Source: Streptomyces sp. WMMC940 (lineage in GTDB: Bacteria > Actinomycetota > Actinomycetes > Streptomycetales > Streptomycetaceae). Taken from it: a DNA stretch of 64,000 nt. Every line of letters starts with the position of its first letter. Position 1 is the stretch's first letter. This document shows positions 51,966-60,422 of the stretch, piece by piece. The notes under the pieces are model-generated. The model made no database searches, was not told where the DNA came from, and saw only the letters and a program-made list of their open reading frames with translations. The stretch covers positions 6,684,001 through 6,748,000 of the forward strand of contig NZ_JAPZBC010000001.1 in assembly GCF_027460265.1 (NCBI RefSeq). The letters run 5' to 3'. A program made the translations under genes and the position numbers.

Positions 51966-52520
51966 ATGGAGACCGCCCCGCCCCAGCACCCTGCGCAGCT
52001 GTCCTTCCGCGACGCGACCGATGCCGACGTGCCCGCGCTGGTCGAGCTGATCGAGTCGGCCTACCGCGGGGACTCCAGCCGCGCGGGCTGGACCACCGAG
52101 GCGGACATCCTGGACGGACAGCGCACCGACCCGGAAGGCGTGCGCCAGGTGATCGGGGCCTCCGGCAGCAGGCTGCTCGTCGTGCGGCGCGACGACGAAC
52201 TGGTGGCCTGCTGCCAGCTCGAACACCGCGGCGACGCGGCGTACTTCGGCATGTTCGCCGTGCGCCCGGGACTCCAGGGCGGCGGGCTCGGCCGGCTGGT
52301 CATCACCGAGGCCGAGCGTCTCGTGCGCGAGGTGTGGGGCGTCACCGAGATGCACATGACGGTGATCTCGGTGCGCGAGGAGCTCATCGCCTGGTACGAG
52401 CGGTGCGGGTACCGCCGTACGGGGCGGATGACCCCGTTCCCGTACGGCGACGAGCGATTCGGCGTTCCGCGCCGCGCCGACCTGCAGTTCGAACTGCTCG
52501 TGAAGAGCCTGGACGGCTGA
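51966..52520 (+). CDS. GNAT-family N-acetyltransferase
   Basis: A 184-residue acetyltransferase. The acetyl-CoA site is clear: YFGMFAVRPGLQGGGLGRLVITEAERL (V-x-P-x-x-Q-G-x-G-x-G/A). Start FRDATDADVPALVELIESAYRG and end WYERCGYRRTGRMTPFPYGDERFG are typical of small GNAT proteins. ATG 51966 has GGAG about nine bases upstream. Substrate unknown. It is convergent with the glycerophosphodiesterase and divergent from the VOC protein. Confidence 0.92.
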   Translation: METAPPQHPAQLSFRDATDADVPALVELIESAYRGDSSRAGWTTEADILDGQRTDPEGVRQVIGASGSRLLVVRRDDELVACCQLEHRGDAAYFGMFAVRPGLQGGGLGRLVITEAERLVREVWGVTEMHMTVISVREELIAWYERCGYRRTGRMTPFPYGDERFGVPRRADLQFELLVKSLDG

Positions 52521-52542
52521 GGCGCCTTCCGCGACACGTCTG

Positions 52543-52578
52543 CCGGACCGCGGCACCGGACCGGTGCCCGCGGTCCGG
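52543..52578. terminator. Terminator between convergent GNAT and GDPD genes
   Basis: CCGGACCGCGG (52543-52553) pairs with CCGCGGTCCGG (52568-52578), with a further CACCGG/CCGGTG stem inside. Confidence 0.8.
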
Positions 52579-52594
52579 TCCGCCGCCGGGGCCG

Positions 52595-53278
52595 TCAGGC
52601 CGTGAAGCGGCCGGTGCGCCGGATCTCCGGGAAGTCGGTGGTCGCGCCGTCGAGTCCGAGGGCGCGCACCAGCCGCAGATGGTCCTGGGTGTTGACGACC
52701 CAGCCGATGACCCGCAGTCCCTCGTCGTGGGCGTGCTCCACCGTCTCCAGCGTGAGCCGGCGGATGTTCAGCGCCAGCGTCGGGGCGCCGACGGCCTGTG
52801 CGCGCTCCACGATGTCGCTGCCCCACCGGCTGGCGACGAGGGCGGTGCGCACGCCGGGCACCAGCGCGGCGATCTCCCTGACGGCGTCGTCCTGGAACGA
52901 GGCGACCTCGATCCGCTCCGCCAGATCGCGCTTGACCATCACGTCGGCGAGTACCCGTGCCGCGGCCGCGTCCTTGATCTCGACCTGGAGCGGCGCGCTC
53001 ACCGCGTCCAGGACCTCCTCGAGGACCGGGACGCGCTCGCCCTGACCGGCGTCCAGTTCCCGCAGCTCGGCGAGGGTCCTCTCGGCGATCGGCCCCGTGC
53101 CGTCGGTCGTCCGGTCCACGTCGGCGTCGTGCATGACGACCAGTGCGCCGTCCTTGCTGAGATGGAGATCCAGTTCGATCGCGTCCATACCCGCGCGTTC
53201 CGCCCGGACGAAGGAACGCAGGGTGTTCTCCGGTTCGACACCCATGACCCCGCGATGACCGATGGTGAGGAAACTCAA
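52595..53278 (-). CDS. Glycerophosphodiester phosphodiesterase
   Basis: Hydrolyses glycerophosphodiesters to glycerol-3-phosphate and an alcohol. The 227-residue TIM-barrel has the GDPD motif set: HRG (8-10), EPENT (15-19), ELDLHLSKDG (35-44) and MHD (49-51), plus DGATTDFPEI at the end. The start appears to be TTG 53278 (LSFLTIGHRG), because the conserved start lies there and no ATG or GTG fits; GAAG is the only nearby ribosome-like sequence. No signal peptide, so it acts in the cytoplasm. Confidence 0.92.
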   Translation of the reverse strand: MSFLTIGHRGVMGVEPENTLRSFVRAERAGMDAIELDLHLSKDGALVVMHDADVDRTTDGTGPIAERTLAELRELDAGQGERVPVLEEVLDAVSAPLQVEIKDAAAARVLADVMVKRDLAERIEVASFQDDAVREIAALVPGVRTALVASRWGSDIVERAQAVGAPTLALNIRRLTLETVEHAHDEGLRVIGWVVNTQDHLRLVRALGLDGATTDFPEIRRTGRFTA

Positions 53279-53604
53279 GATCTTCTCGCTTCCGTCGATG
53301 TGTCGGGCTCGGGCCGTTCTTGTGTGTGGCTCCCACGCGGTGGCTCCGCCCCGCGCGGCTCGGCCGCAGCCTAGTGGCCTGCGCCTCAGCCGTACCCGGT
53401 CGTGCATGAGGCGCCGGGCTTGGGGGAACGCGCTCTTCCGGCGCCGCGCCCCGTGACGGGCTCACTCGCGCGTGGGCGAGTCCTCCGGGCCTTGACGGCG
53501 CGCGGGCCGCAGCCGGTCCGGTGGTGCCTCCTGCCCGACCGTTCCGAAGCCATCGCCCCGAATGGCCTAGGTCACAGAAAAATCTGCGGTGACCATGGGG
53601 GTGA
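53279..53604. other. Gene-free stretch between GDPD and DUF6421 genes
   Basis: 326 bp between divergent genes. It must hold the GDPD promoter (minus strand) and the upstream part of the DUF6421 promoter. No gene or strong repeat noticed. Confidence 0.4.
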
Positions 53605-53695
53605 GGCAGGATAATTTCCCAGGGTTCCCCTTGTAAGGGAGAACCGGGCATGGATACGGTGTCTTGACGCGAGGTTCTCCCGTGGAGGAAGTGAC
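53605..53695 (+). promoter_or_regulatory. Structured leader of the DUF6421 operon
   Basis: GATAAT (53610-53615) is a likely -10 box. Downstream are three related arms: GGTTCCCCTT (53623-53632), AAGGGAGAACC (53635-53645) and GGTTCTCCC (53673-53681). The middle arm can pair with either the first (one bulge) or the third (9 bp perfect, 27-nt loop). The third arm ends three bases before the ribosome site GGAGG (53684-53688). The alternatives are mutually exclusive, as in an attenuator; no terminator U-tract is present, so control of ribosome access is the likelier use. Confidence 0.5.
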
Positions 53696-55090
53696 ATGAC
53701 GGAAATTCTTGTGCAGAACGCTGCGACGGACGCGGCGACGGCCACGGCGGTGGTCGAGCATCCCGCGTGGCAGATGCTCAAGGACGCCGTCGAGGAGATC
53801 AGGCCCTGGCAGTCCGAGGACGGTTCCATCGACTTCGCCGCCGAGGACGCCCCGGTGCGCGCCGCCGCCGAGTACGCGATCGAGCGTGTGACCGCCGCCG
53901 TGGAGGAGCTCTCCCCGCTGCTTCCGCACGACGCCGCGTACCACCGCGCGCTCGTCGCCGACCTGCGCAAATGGGCCGACAGCGCATTCGGCGTGCCGGA
54001 CTTCCTGGACTCGCTGCTGGCCTTCCAGCCCGCCGCCGACCGCGTGGACGGACTCCAGCACCTGGTGGTCTTCCCCATGTACACGCAGAACGGCAACCCG
54101 GACCGCAACCTCGAGGCCGTCGTCCTGCGGATGGTGTGGCCGGAGTGGCTTGCCGAGCTGGAGGCGACCCGGTACGACAACCCGCTCTTCTGCGGGATCG
54201 CCTTCGAGGACTTCACCGCCGGCTACGACACCAACTCGGCCGTGCTGTTCCCCGAGACCATAGCCGTGCGCGAGGCCCCCGAGCGGTTCAGCTGGGGCGG
54301 CATCTTCTGCGACCGCGAGGCCGCCCGCTTCCGCCGGGTGACCGAGGCCGCCGTGGAGATCCTCTCCCTCGACCTCCCCGAGGACGTGGCCTCGATGGTC
54401 CACGACCAGGAGCGCTGCGAGAAGGCCTTCGTCCTGTGGGACATGATCCACGACCGCACCCACAGCCACGGCGACCTGCCGTTCGACCCCTTCATGATCA
54501 AGCAGCGCCAGCCGTTCTGGATGTACGGCCTGGAGGAGCTGCGCTGCGACCTCACCGCCTTCAAGGAGGCGGTGAAGCTGGAGGCCGAGGGCAATGCGCA
54601 CGGCCGTGACGTCCAGTACGCCGTGCTGTTCGACCGGATGTTCCGCTTCCCCGTCACCGGCGACCGGGTGCGCAACTACGACGGCCTCGGCGGCCAGCTG
54701 CTCTTCGCGTACCTCCACAAGCACGACGTCGTGCGCTGGACGGACAACACGCTGAGGATCGACTGGGAGCGGGCCCCGCAGGTCACCAACCAGCTCTGCG
54801 CCGAGATCGAGACGCTGTACCGCGAAGGCATCGACCGCCCGAAGCTCGTCCACTGGTTCAAGGCGTACGAGCTGGTGTCCACCTATCTCGCTCCGCACCC
54901 GGGCTCCCGTTGGGCGAAGGGCCCCGACGCCCTGGACCTGAGCCAGCCGCCGCGCAAGCTCGTCGACGACGTGCTTCCGGACGAGTTTCCGCTCAGCATG
55001 TTCTTTGAGGCGCTCTCCAAGAAGCTGAAGGGCGTGATCGCCTCCACCAAGGGCATCACGGCCCGGTCCGCCGAGCGAGTCGCCGCGTGA
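53696..55090 (+). CDS. DUF6421 family protein
   Basis: A 464-residue soluble protein of unknown function. Visible features: an acidic helical start, the central block VVFPMYTQNGNPDRNLEAVVLRMVWPEW-like (split around 118-145), a His-rich segment WDMIHDRTHSHGDLPFD near 255-271 that could bind a metal, and a basic C-terminus (ALSKKLKGVIASTKG). ATG 53696 follows GGAGGAAG. It is the first gene of an operon with an SDR and a threonine-aldolase-like enzyme, with GTGA-type coupling to the next frame. The name DUF6421 is from memory of the family's sequence. Confidence 0.85.
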   Translation: MTEILVQNAATDAATATAVVEHPAWQMLKDAVEEIRPWQSEDGSIDFAAEDAPVRAAAEYAIERVTAAVEELSPLLPHDAAYHRALVADLRKWADSAFGVPDFLDSLLAFQPAADRVDGLQHLVVFPMYTQNGNPDRNLEAVVLRMVWPEWLAELEATRYDNPLFCGIAFEDFTAGYDTNSAVLFPETIAVREAPERFSWGGIFCDREAARFRRVTEAAVEILSLDLPEDVASMVHDQERCEKAFVLWDMIHDRTHSHGDLPFDPFMIKQRQPFWMYGLEELRCDLTAFKEAVKLEAEGNAHGRDVQYAVLFDRMFRFPVTGDRVRNYDGLGGQLLFAYLHKHDVVRWTDNTLRIDWERAPQVTNQLCAEIETLYREGIDRPKLVHWFKAYELVSTYLAPHPGSRWAKGPDALDLSQPPRKLVDDVLPDEFPLSMFFEALSKKLKGVIASTKGITARSAERVAA

Positions 55091-55116
55091 GCTCTCGGAC
55101 GGAGGAGACCAGCACC

Positions 55117-55872
55117 ATGAATGCGAACGGCAACGGGGCCCTCGACGGTGCGGTGATCGCGGTCGCGGGCGCGGCGGGTCCGGCGGGCCGCGCCACCCTG
55201 CTCCGCCTCGCCGAGGCGGGCGCGATCGTCGTGGCGTCGGACGCGGACACCGAGCGGCTGGCGCAGGCGGTCGACGAGGCGCGGTACGCGCACGGCGGTG
55301 CGACCGTCACCGGCGACACCGTGGACCTGCTCGACCCGACCGCGACCCGGGAATGGGCCGCGCAGACCGAGAAGGAGTTCGGCCGCGTCGACGGCCTCGT
55401 CCATCTTGTCGGCGGCTGGCGCGGCAGCGCGACCTTCGGCGAGACCGACCTGAGCGACTGGCAGCTCCTCGAGAAGCTGCTGATCCGTACGGTCCAGAAC
55501 ACCTCGCTCGCGTTCCACGAGGCGCTCAAGCGCAGCGACAAGGGCCGCTTCGTACTGGTCAGCCAGTCCGGTGCGGCGAAGCCCACCGAGGGCAACGCCG
55601 CCTACGCCGCCGCCAAGGCCGCGGCGGAGGCCTGGACCCTGGCGCTCGCCGACTCGTTCCGGAAGGCCGGGGGCGAGGAGGGCCCGCGCGCGGCGGCTGC
55701 CATCCTGATCATCAAGGCACTCGTGCACGACGCGATGCGCGCCGAGCGCCCGAACGCCAAGTTCGCGGGCTTCACGGACGTCAAGGAACTGGCCGAGGCC
55801 GTTGCCGGAGTCTGGGACCGGCCCGCCCCGGAAGTGAATGGACAGCGCCTGTGGCTGACCCCCGAGCCGTGA
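55117..55872 (+). CDS. Short-chain dehydrogenase/reductase (SDR)
   Basis: NAD(P)-dependent oxidoreductase of 251 residues. The nucleotide motif is a variant, VAGAAGPAGRATLLRLAEAG, and the catalytic Tyr-x3-Lys is YAAAK (GNAAYAAAKAAAEAW) with Ser upstream in FVLVSQSG. LVGGWRGS replaces the usual NNAG. ATG 55117 has GGAGGAG upstream; GTG 55087 overlapping the DUF6421 stop is an alternative. Its stop overlaps the next gene (GTGA). Substrate unknown; pairing with an aldolase suggests a hydroxy- or keto-compound. Confidence 0.9.
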   Translation: MNANGNGALDGAVIAVAGAAGPAGRATLLRLAEAGAIVVASDADTERLAQAVDEARYAHGGATVTGDTVDLLDPTATREWAAQTEKEFGRVDGLVHLVGGWRGSATFGETDLSDWQLLEKLLIRTVQNTSLAFHEALKRSDKGRFVLVSQSGAAKPTEGNAAYAAAKAAAEAWTLALADSFRKAGGEEGPRAAAAILIIKALVHDAMRAERPNAKFAGFTDVKELAEAVAGVWDRPAPEVNGQRLWLTPEP

Positions 55873-56939
55873 TCCCGACGAGAACCGACGCCCGCCGGCA
55901 CCACGACCCCGACGTACGGGGATTCGCCAGCGACAACTACGCGGGCGCGCACCCGGAGGTGATGGCCGCCCTCGCCCTGGCCAACGGCGGCCACCAGGTC
56001 GCCTACGGCGAGGACGAGTACACCGAACACCTCCAGCGGATCATGCACAGCCACTTCGGCTCCGGCGCCGAGGCGTTCCCCGTCTTCAACGGCACCGGCG
56101 CCAACGTCACCGCGCTGCAGGCGCTCACCGACCGGTGGGGCGCCGTCGTGTGCGCCGAGAGCGCCCACATCAACGTGGACGAGGGCGGCGCTCCGGAGCG
56201 GATGGGCGGGCTGAAGCTGCTGACCGTGCCGACCCCGGACGGCAAGCTCACCCCCGAGCTCGTCGACCGGCAGGCCTGGGGCTGGGAGGACGAGCACCGC
56301 GCCATGCCGCAGGTCGTGTCGATCACCCAGAACACCGAGCTGGGCACCGTCTACACGGTGGACGAGATCCGCGCGATCGTCGACCACGCCCACGGGCTCG
56401 GCATGAAGGTCCACCTCGACGGGGCGCGGATAGCCAACGCCGCGGCGTCGCTGGACGTGCCGATGCGCGCGTTCACCAACGCGGTCGGCGTGGACGTCCT
56501 CTCGTACGGCGGCACCAAGAACGGCATGCTCTTCGGCGAGGCAGTCGTCGTCCTCAATCCCGACGCCGTCAGCCATATGAAGCATCTGCGCAAGATGTCG
56601 ATGCAGCTCGCCTCGAAGATGCGGTTCGTGTCCGTGCAGTTGGAGGCCCTGCTCGCCAAGGACCTGTGGCTGCGCAACGCCCGACACTCCAACGCCATGG
56701 CGCAGCGGCTCGCCGAGGGCGTCCGGTCCGTGGACGGGGTGGAGATCCTCTACCCGGTGCAGGCGAACGCGGTCTTCGCGCGGCTGCCGCAGGACGTGAG
56801 CCGGCGGCTCCAGAAGCGCTTCCGCTTCTACTTCTGGGACGAGGCGGCCGGGGACGTCCGCTGGATGTGCTCGTTCGACACCCGCGAGGACGACGTGGAC
56901 GCCTTCGTCCTCGCGCTGAAGGAAGAAATGGCGCGCTGA
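55869..56939 (+). CDS. Threonine aldolase-family PLP enzyme
   Basis: Fold-type I PLP enzyme of 356 residues, of the low-specificity threonine aldolase/beta-eliminating lyase family. Motifs: RGFASDNYAGAHPEVMAAL (usual DFRSDTVT), FNGTGANVTALQAL, LDGARIANAAASL and the PLP-lysine loop SYGGTKNGMLFGEAVV. GTG 55869 overlaps the SDR stop codon, so translation is coupled. It would split a beta-hydroxy amino acid into glycine and an aldehyde. A hairpin at 56980-57017 ends the operon. Confidence 0.9.
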   Translation: MIPTRTDARRHHDPDVRGFASDNYAGAHPEVMAALALANGGHQVAYGEDEYTEHLQRIMHSHFGSGAEAFPVFNGTGANVTALQALTDRWGAVVCAESAHINVDEGGAPERMGGLKLLTVPTPDGKLTPELVDRQAWGWEDEHRAMPQVVSITQNTELGTVYTVDEIRAIVDHAHGLGMKVHLDGARIANAAASLDVPMRAFTNAVGVDVLSYGGTKNGMLFGEAVVVLNPDAVSHMKHLRKMSMQLASKMRFVSVQLEALLAKDLWLRNARHSNAMAQRLAEGVRSVDGVEILYPVQANAVFARLPQDVSRRLQKRFRFYFWDEAAGDVRWMCSFDTREDDVDAFVLALKEEMAR

Positions 56940-56979
56940 CCCCTCGTCGGGGCACTGGCCCCTGACGGTGCATGGGTGT

Positions 56980-57017
56980 GCGATCGGCTGAGAGTCCATT
57001 GATCCTCGGCCGATCGC
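56980..57017 (+). terminator. Terminator after the DUF6421 operon
   Basis: GCGATCGGCtGAG (56980-56992) pairs with CTCgGCCGATCGC (57005-57017), one mismatch, 12-nt loop. It begins 40 bp after the aldolase stop codon. Confidence 0.75.
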
Positions 57018-57216
57018 GTTCCCCGGGTGGCTCGCCTTCACTCCGCCCCCGAGTCCAATGAGATGGACTATCCGGTGCTGTATGCTGCACTGCATCCCAA
57101 GGTGCCGAGGGCCCTCCGGTCAGCGCGGGATTGGCGCTCCCTCGCGGAGCGTCTTCCCTCCGCGCTCTGAGGGTCACCCGAAGCACGCGCCGCAGCACTC
57201 CCAGGCAAGGACGCCC

Positions 57217-57909
57217 ATGCCTCTCACGCTCACCGTGTCCGACGAGGTCCACGGCCTCGTCCCCGGATTCACCCCGCTTGTCGTCGAGGCCCAGGGCCTG
57301 GTCAACGGACCCAGCAGCGAGGCGAGTTCGGCGCTCCTCGACGACGCCGAGCGCCGGGTGGCGGAACGGCTCGGCGGCCGCGCTCCGCACGAGGACCCGC
57401 ACATGGCGGCCTGGCGTGCCGCCTACAGCGCCTTCGGGGCCAAGCCGTCGCGTACCCGCAACTCCGCCGAGGCGCTGGCCAGACGAGCCCTTACCGGTGC
57501 CGGGCTGCCCCGGATCAATCTGCTCGTCGACGCCTACAACGCGCTCAGCGTGGCCCGTCTGATCCCGGTCGGCGGCGAGGACCTGGACCGCGTCCGGGGC
57601 GGGATGCGGCTCGTGCGCGCCACCGGTCAGGAGCCCTTCGTGACCGCCGCGGCGGGCGGGGAGACCGTCGAGCACCCCGAGCCGGGCGAGATCGTCTGGT
57701 GCGACGACGAAGGCGTCACCTGCCGCCGCTGGAACTGGCGCCAGGGCCCGCGCACCCGGCTCACGGAGGAGTCCGTCAACGCCGTCTTCCTGCTGGAGTC
57801 CCTGGCCCCGATGGCCGCCGCGGAACTCGAGGCCGCGGGCGCGGAACTCGCCGAGTCGCTGGAGAAGCTCAGCCCCGGGGCCCGGATCACGGTCCGTCCG
57901 GCCGGGTGA
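57217..57909 (+). CDS. B3/4 (PheRS beta-like) domain protein
   Basis: A 230-residue protein with a B3/B4 domain as found in the editing part of phenylalanyl-tRNA synthetase beta chains: HMAAWRAAYSAFGAKPSRTRNSAEALARR, LPRINLLVDAYNALSVARLIPVGGEDLD and the C-terminal RLTEESVNAVFLLESLAPM. Free-standing members may edit or bind aminoacyl-tRNA or amino acids; the role is unproven. ATG 57217 follows AAGG. A TATGCT box at about 57081-57086 could be its -10 element. Confidence 0.88.
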   Translation: MPLTLTVSDEVHGLVPGFTPLVVEAQGLVNGPSSEASSALLDDAERRVAERLGGRAPHEDPHMAAWRAAYSAFGAKPSRTRNSAEALARRALTGAGLPRINLLVDAYNALSVARLIPVGGEDLDRVRGGMRLVRATGQEPFVTAAAGGETVEHPEPGEIVWCDDEGVTCRRWNWRQGPRTRLTEESVNAVFLLESLAPMAAAELEAAGAELAESLEKLSPGARITVRPAG

Positions 57910-58005
57910 CGCCCGTGTGCGCCCGTGACCCCTCCGGCGGGGATCCGGGCCGGCTCCCCGCGACCACGGAGAGGCCACCCGGAGGGAGGACCTGAGGGAA
58001 TCCGC

Positions 58006-58728
58006 TCAGTGTGCCTCGCGGACCTCGGCCGGCGTCGGGGCCGTGCCTCCGAGGTGCGCGGGTACCCACCAGGTGTCGGAGGCGTCCTTGGGTCGCACCG
58101 GATAGGCGCGCTGCGCCGACTCCAGCAGTTCCTGCACCCGCTCCCGCAGCCGGCGGGTGATCGCCCCGGCGTACTGGTCCGTCGGCGCCTCCATGGCCTC
58201 GCCGACGCGGATGGTCACCGGGATGTGGCTGCGCCGGAGGTTCTTCGGCCTGCCCTTGGTCCACAGCCGCTGGGTGCCCCACAGGGCCATCGGGACGAGC
58301 GGTACGCCGGCTTCCTGGGCGAGCCGTGCCGCGCCGGACTTGAAGCCCTTCAGCGTGAACGACTGCGAGATCGTGGCCTCCGGGAAGACGCCGATCACCT
58401 CGCCCGCGCGCAGCGAGTCCAGCGCGTGGGCGTACGCGGCCTCGCCCTGGGTGCGGTCCACCGGGATGTGCTTCATCCCGCGCATCAGCGGACCCGAGGC
58501 CCGGTGCCGGAACACCGACTCCTTCGCCATGAAGCGCACCAGGCGCTTCTGCGGCAGCGCGGCCAGGCCGGAGAAGATGAAGTCCAGGTAGCTGATGTGG
58601 TTGCTCACCAGCACCGCGCCCCCTGAGCGCGGGATGTTCTCCGACCCCTGGCTGTCGATCTTCAGGTCGAGCGCCTTGAACATCGCGAGTGCGGCGCCGA
58701 TGACCGGCCGGTAGACGAGCTCTGCCAT
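58006..58728 (-). CDS. 1-acyl-glycerol-3-phosphate acyltransferase (PlsC-like)
   Basis: A 240-residue lysophospholipid acyltransferase. Motif I is NHISYLD (the NHxxxxD catalytic pair), motif II is VRFMAKESVFRHRASGPLMRG, motif III is GVFPEATISQSFTLKGFKSGAARLA and motif IV is VPLVPMALWG. It transfers an acyl chain to lysophosphatidate at the inner membrane face. ATG 58728 begins the conserved MAELVYRPVIG. It is divergent from the thioredoxin gene across a 440-bp gap. Confidence 0.93.
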   Translation of the reverse strand: MAELVYRPVIGAALAMFKALDLKIDSQGSENIPRSGGAVLVSNHISYLDFIFSGLAALPQKRLVRFMAKESVFRHRASGPLMRGMKHIPVDRTQGEAAYAHALDSLRAGEVIGVFPEATISQSFTLKGFKSGAARLAQEAGVPLVPMALWGTQRLWTKGRPKNLRRSHIPVTIRVGEAMEAPTDQYAGAITRRLRERVQELLESAQRAYPVRPKDASDTWWVPAHLGGTAPTPAEVREAH

Positions 58729-59169
58729 GTCGGGAGAGGCCCTTCCTTCTGTGTCCCGGGGAGGGTTCTCCCAACGGAAGTTACGCAGCCGTAGGTTTTC
58801 GGCATTGGGCAGATCGTGCCCCATGTGCGGCGCTACGGCCAGTCCCCGGCGCGTCGTACGGCGAGATTCTCGTCACGTCGTGTCACCTGCACCGGCCACG
58901 CGCCCACGCCGAGGCGCGGTACCCACCGGTCGGGCAGCGCCCAGCCGGAGGGAAATGAGGTGGGGGCGCGTACGGGCGGCGCCGAACCGCCACCCCTGGC
59001 GTCGACCTGGTCCATGCCGCCCGGGACCCCTCCGGGGTGCGGGAGCGGGAATCATCGCGGTCGTGTGCATGCTGGACGAATGACGACGACCGACGTGCGG
59101 TGTGCGCGGCGGTCCTCGCGGTGGCGGGAGCGTAGGCTGCCGCACCGCCGGACGAACGGGAGGCCGAGG
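58729..59169. other. Gap holding a likely lost 5' end of the thioredoxin gene
   Basis: No intact gene. At 59095-59127, in the frame shifted relative to the thioredoxin gene, the plus strand encodes a hydrophobic run AVCAAVLAVAGA followed by TAG, which fits a lost membrane anchor (see the thioredoxin entry). On the minus strand a frame near 58835-59015 contains ALPDRWVPRLGVGAWPVQV, which looks protein-like but has no family I can name. Confidence 0.45.
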
Positions 59170-59496
59170 GTGAGCGGGAAGGACGGGGAACGCCGGCTCG
59201 GCGCGGCCGAACTGGGCGCGGAGCTGGGGGCGAGGGCGACTCTGGTGCAGTTCTCCAGTGCCTTCTGCCGGCCGTGCGGGGCGACGCGGCGCACGCTCGC
59301 GCAGGTCGCGGACATGGTCGACGGTGTCGCCCATGTGGAGATCGACGCGGAGGACCGCCTCTCGCTCGTGCGCGAACTGGACATCCTGCGCACACCCACC
59401 GTGCTGGTGCTCGACGCCGGGGGACGGATCGTGCGGAGGGCGTCCGGGCAGCCCCGGAAGGCGGATGTCATCGCGGCCCTCGGCGAGGCCGTCTGA
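59170..59496 (+). CDS. Thioredoxin-family protein, N-terminal anchor probably lost by frameshift
   Basis: A 108-residue thioredoxin fold: LVQFSSAFCRPCGATRR with the CxxC site as C-R-P-C (usual WCGPC), and the cis-Pro loop LRTPTVLVLD. GTG 59170 has GGGAGG six bases upstream. The frame is open to ATG 59080, where it reads ARRSSRWRERRLPHRRTNG, while the shifted frame gives a hydrophobic helix-like run AVCAAVLAVAGA. I recall Streptomyces relatives with an N-terminal membrane helix followed by an RR-rich linker, so one base has probably been lost or gained near 59125-59140, by mutation or sequencing error. Confidence 0.82.
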   Translation: MSGKDGERRLGAAELGAELGARATLVQFSSAFCRPCGATRRTLAQVADMVDGVAHVEIDAEDRLSLVRELDILRTPTVLVLDAGGRIVRRASGQPRKADVIAALGEAV

Positions 59497-59560
59497 CGGC
59501 GCGGAACCGGCGACGGCCGGATGACGGCCCGTGACACAGCTCCCATCCGACCGGGCCCAC

Positions 59561-59596
59561 TTGACTCCACGCACCGGCAATCGTCAGTCTGACGAT
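59561..59596 (+). promoter_or_regulatory. Flavin reductase promoter with palindromic operator
   Basis: TTGACT (59561-59566) is a good -35 box. ATCGTCAG-T-CTGACGAT (59580-59596), a perfect 8-bp inverted repeat around one base, covers the -10 position about 18 bp downstream. A regulator bound here would block transcription. An in-frame ATG overlaps the repeat end at 59595. Confidence 0.6.
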
Positions 59597-59726
59597 GTGC
59601 CAACAGAACTCCTTCCCACCGGCCGGAAGCAGCAACAAAACGCCCCGGCCCACGACGCGAGCGCTCGCTGTCCGGGTGTCTGAGCAGCGACGACCCCGAC
59701 CGAACCCCTCGCAGAAGGACCTCTCC

Positions 59727-60233
59727 ATGGCGGCCACGCCCGGCCTCGGCACCCCTCGACTCGCCTCTCCCGATCTGCTGCGCTCCGTCTTCCGGCGCCA
59801 TGCGGCCGGAGTCGCGGTCATCACCGCGCACGGGGACCGTCCCGTCGGATTCACCGCCACCTCGCTCAGCTCCGTGGCGGCCGAGCCCCCGCTGCTCTCG
59901 TTCGGCATCGGCACCACCTCCTCCAGCTGGCAGGTCGTCGCCGAGGCGGGGTACGTAGGGGTGCACATACTCTCCGAGGACCAGCGCGAGCTGGCCGCCA
60001 CCTTCGCCCGCCGGGGCGCCGACAGGTTCGCCGCGCCCACCCGATGGCGTACCGGGCCCGAGGGCGTCCCGCTCCTGGACGGCGTGCTGGCGTGGCTGGT
60101 CTGCCGGGTCGTCGCCCGGGTGCCCGCGGGGGACCACCGGGTGGTGATCGCCGAGGCGGTCGCCGGCGACCCGGAGGGAGTCGGCCGTCCGTTGCTGTAC
60201 CACCAAGGCCGCTTCAACGCGTTGAGGGACTGA
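59727..60233 (+). CDS. Flavin reductase-like FMN-binding protein
   Basis: A 168-residue flavin reductase domain: RSVFRRHAAGVAVITAHGDRPVGFTATSLSSVAAEPPLLSF-type start, then FARRGADRFA and DHRVVIAEAVA with LLYHQGRFNAL at the end. It reduces FMN or FAD with NAD(P)H for a monooxygenase or general use. ATG 59727 follows AGAAGGAC; an alternative ATG 59595 would add 44 disordered residues. No partner monooxygenase is adjacent. Confidence 0.9.
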   Translation: MAATPGLGTPRLASPDLLRSVFRRHAAGVAVITAHGDRPVGFTATSLSSVAAEPPLLSFGIGTTSSSWQVVAEAGYVGVHILSEDQRELAATFARRGADRFAAPTRWRTGPEGVPLLDGVLAWLVCRVVARVPAGDHRVVIAEAVAGDPEGVGRPLLYHQGRFNALRD

Positions 60234-60422
60234 GAGATCCCGGTTACGCAGCGTTGGCAAGGTCACAGTTCCAAGCGCTTGCTCACCGGGTACGCAGTGG
60301 ATGTACTGGTGAGTAATATTTCGTTCGGAGCGCCGGTCGCCCCGACCGGAAACCCCGCCTTCAGGCGCCTATGCTGCCTGCACAAGGCAGCTCAGTAATG
60401 ACGATGCAGTAGGAGAGCCGGC

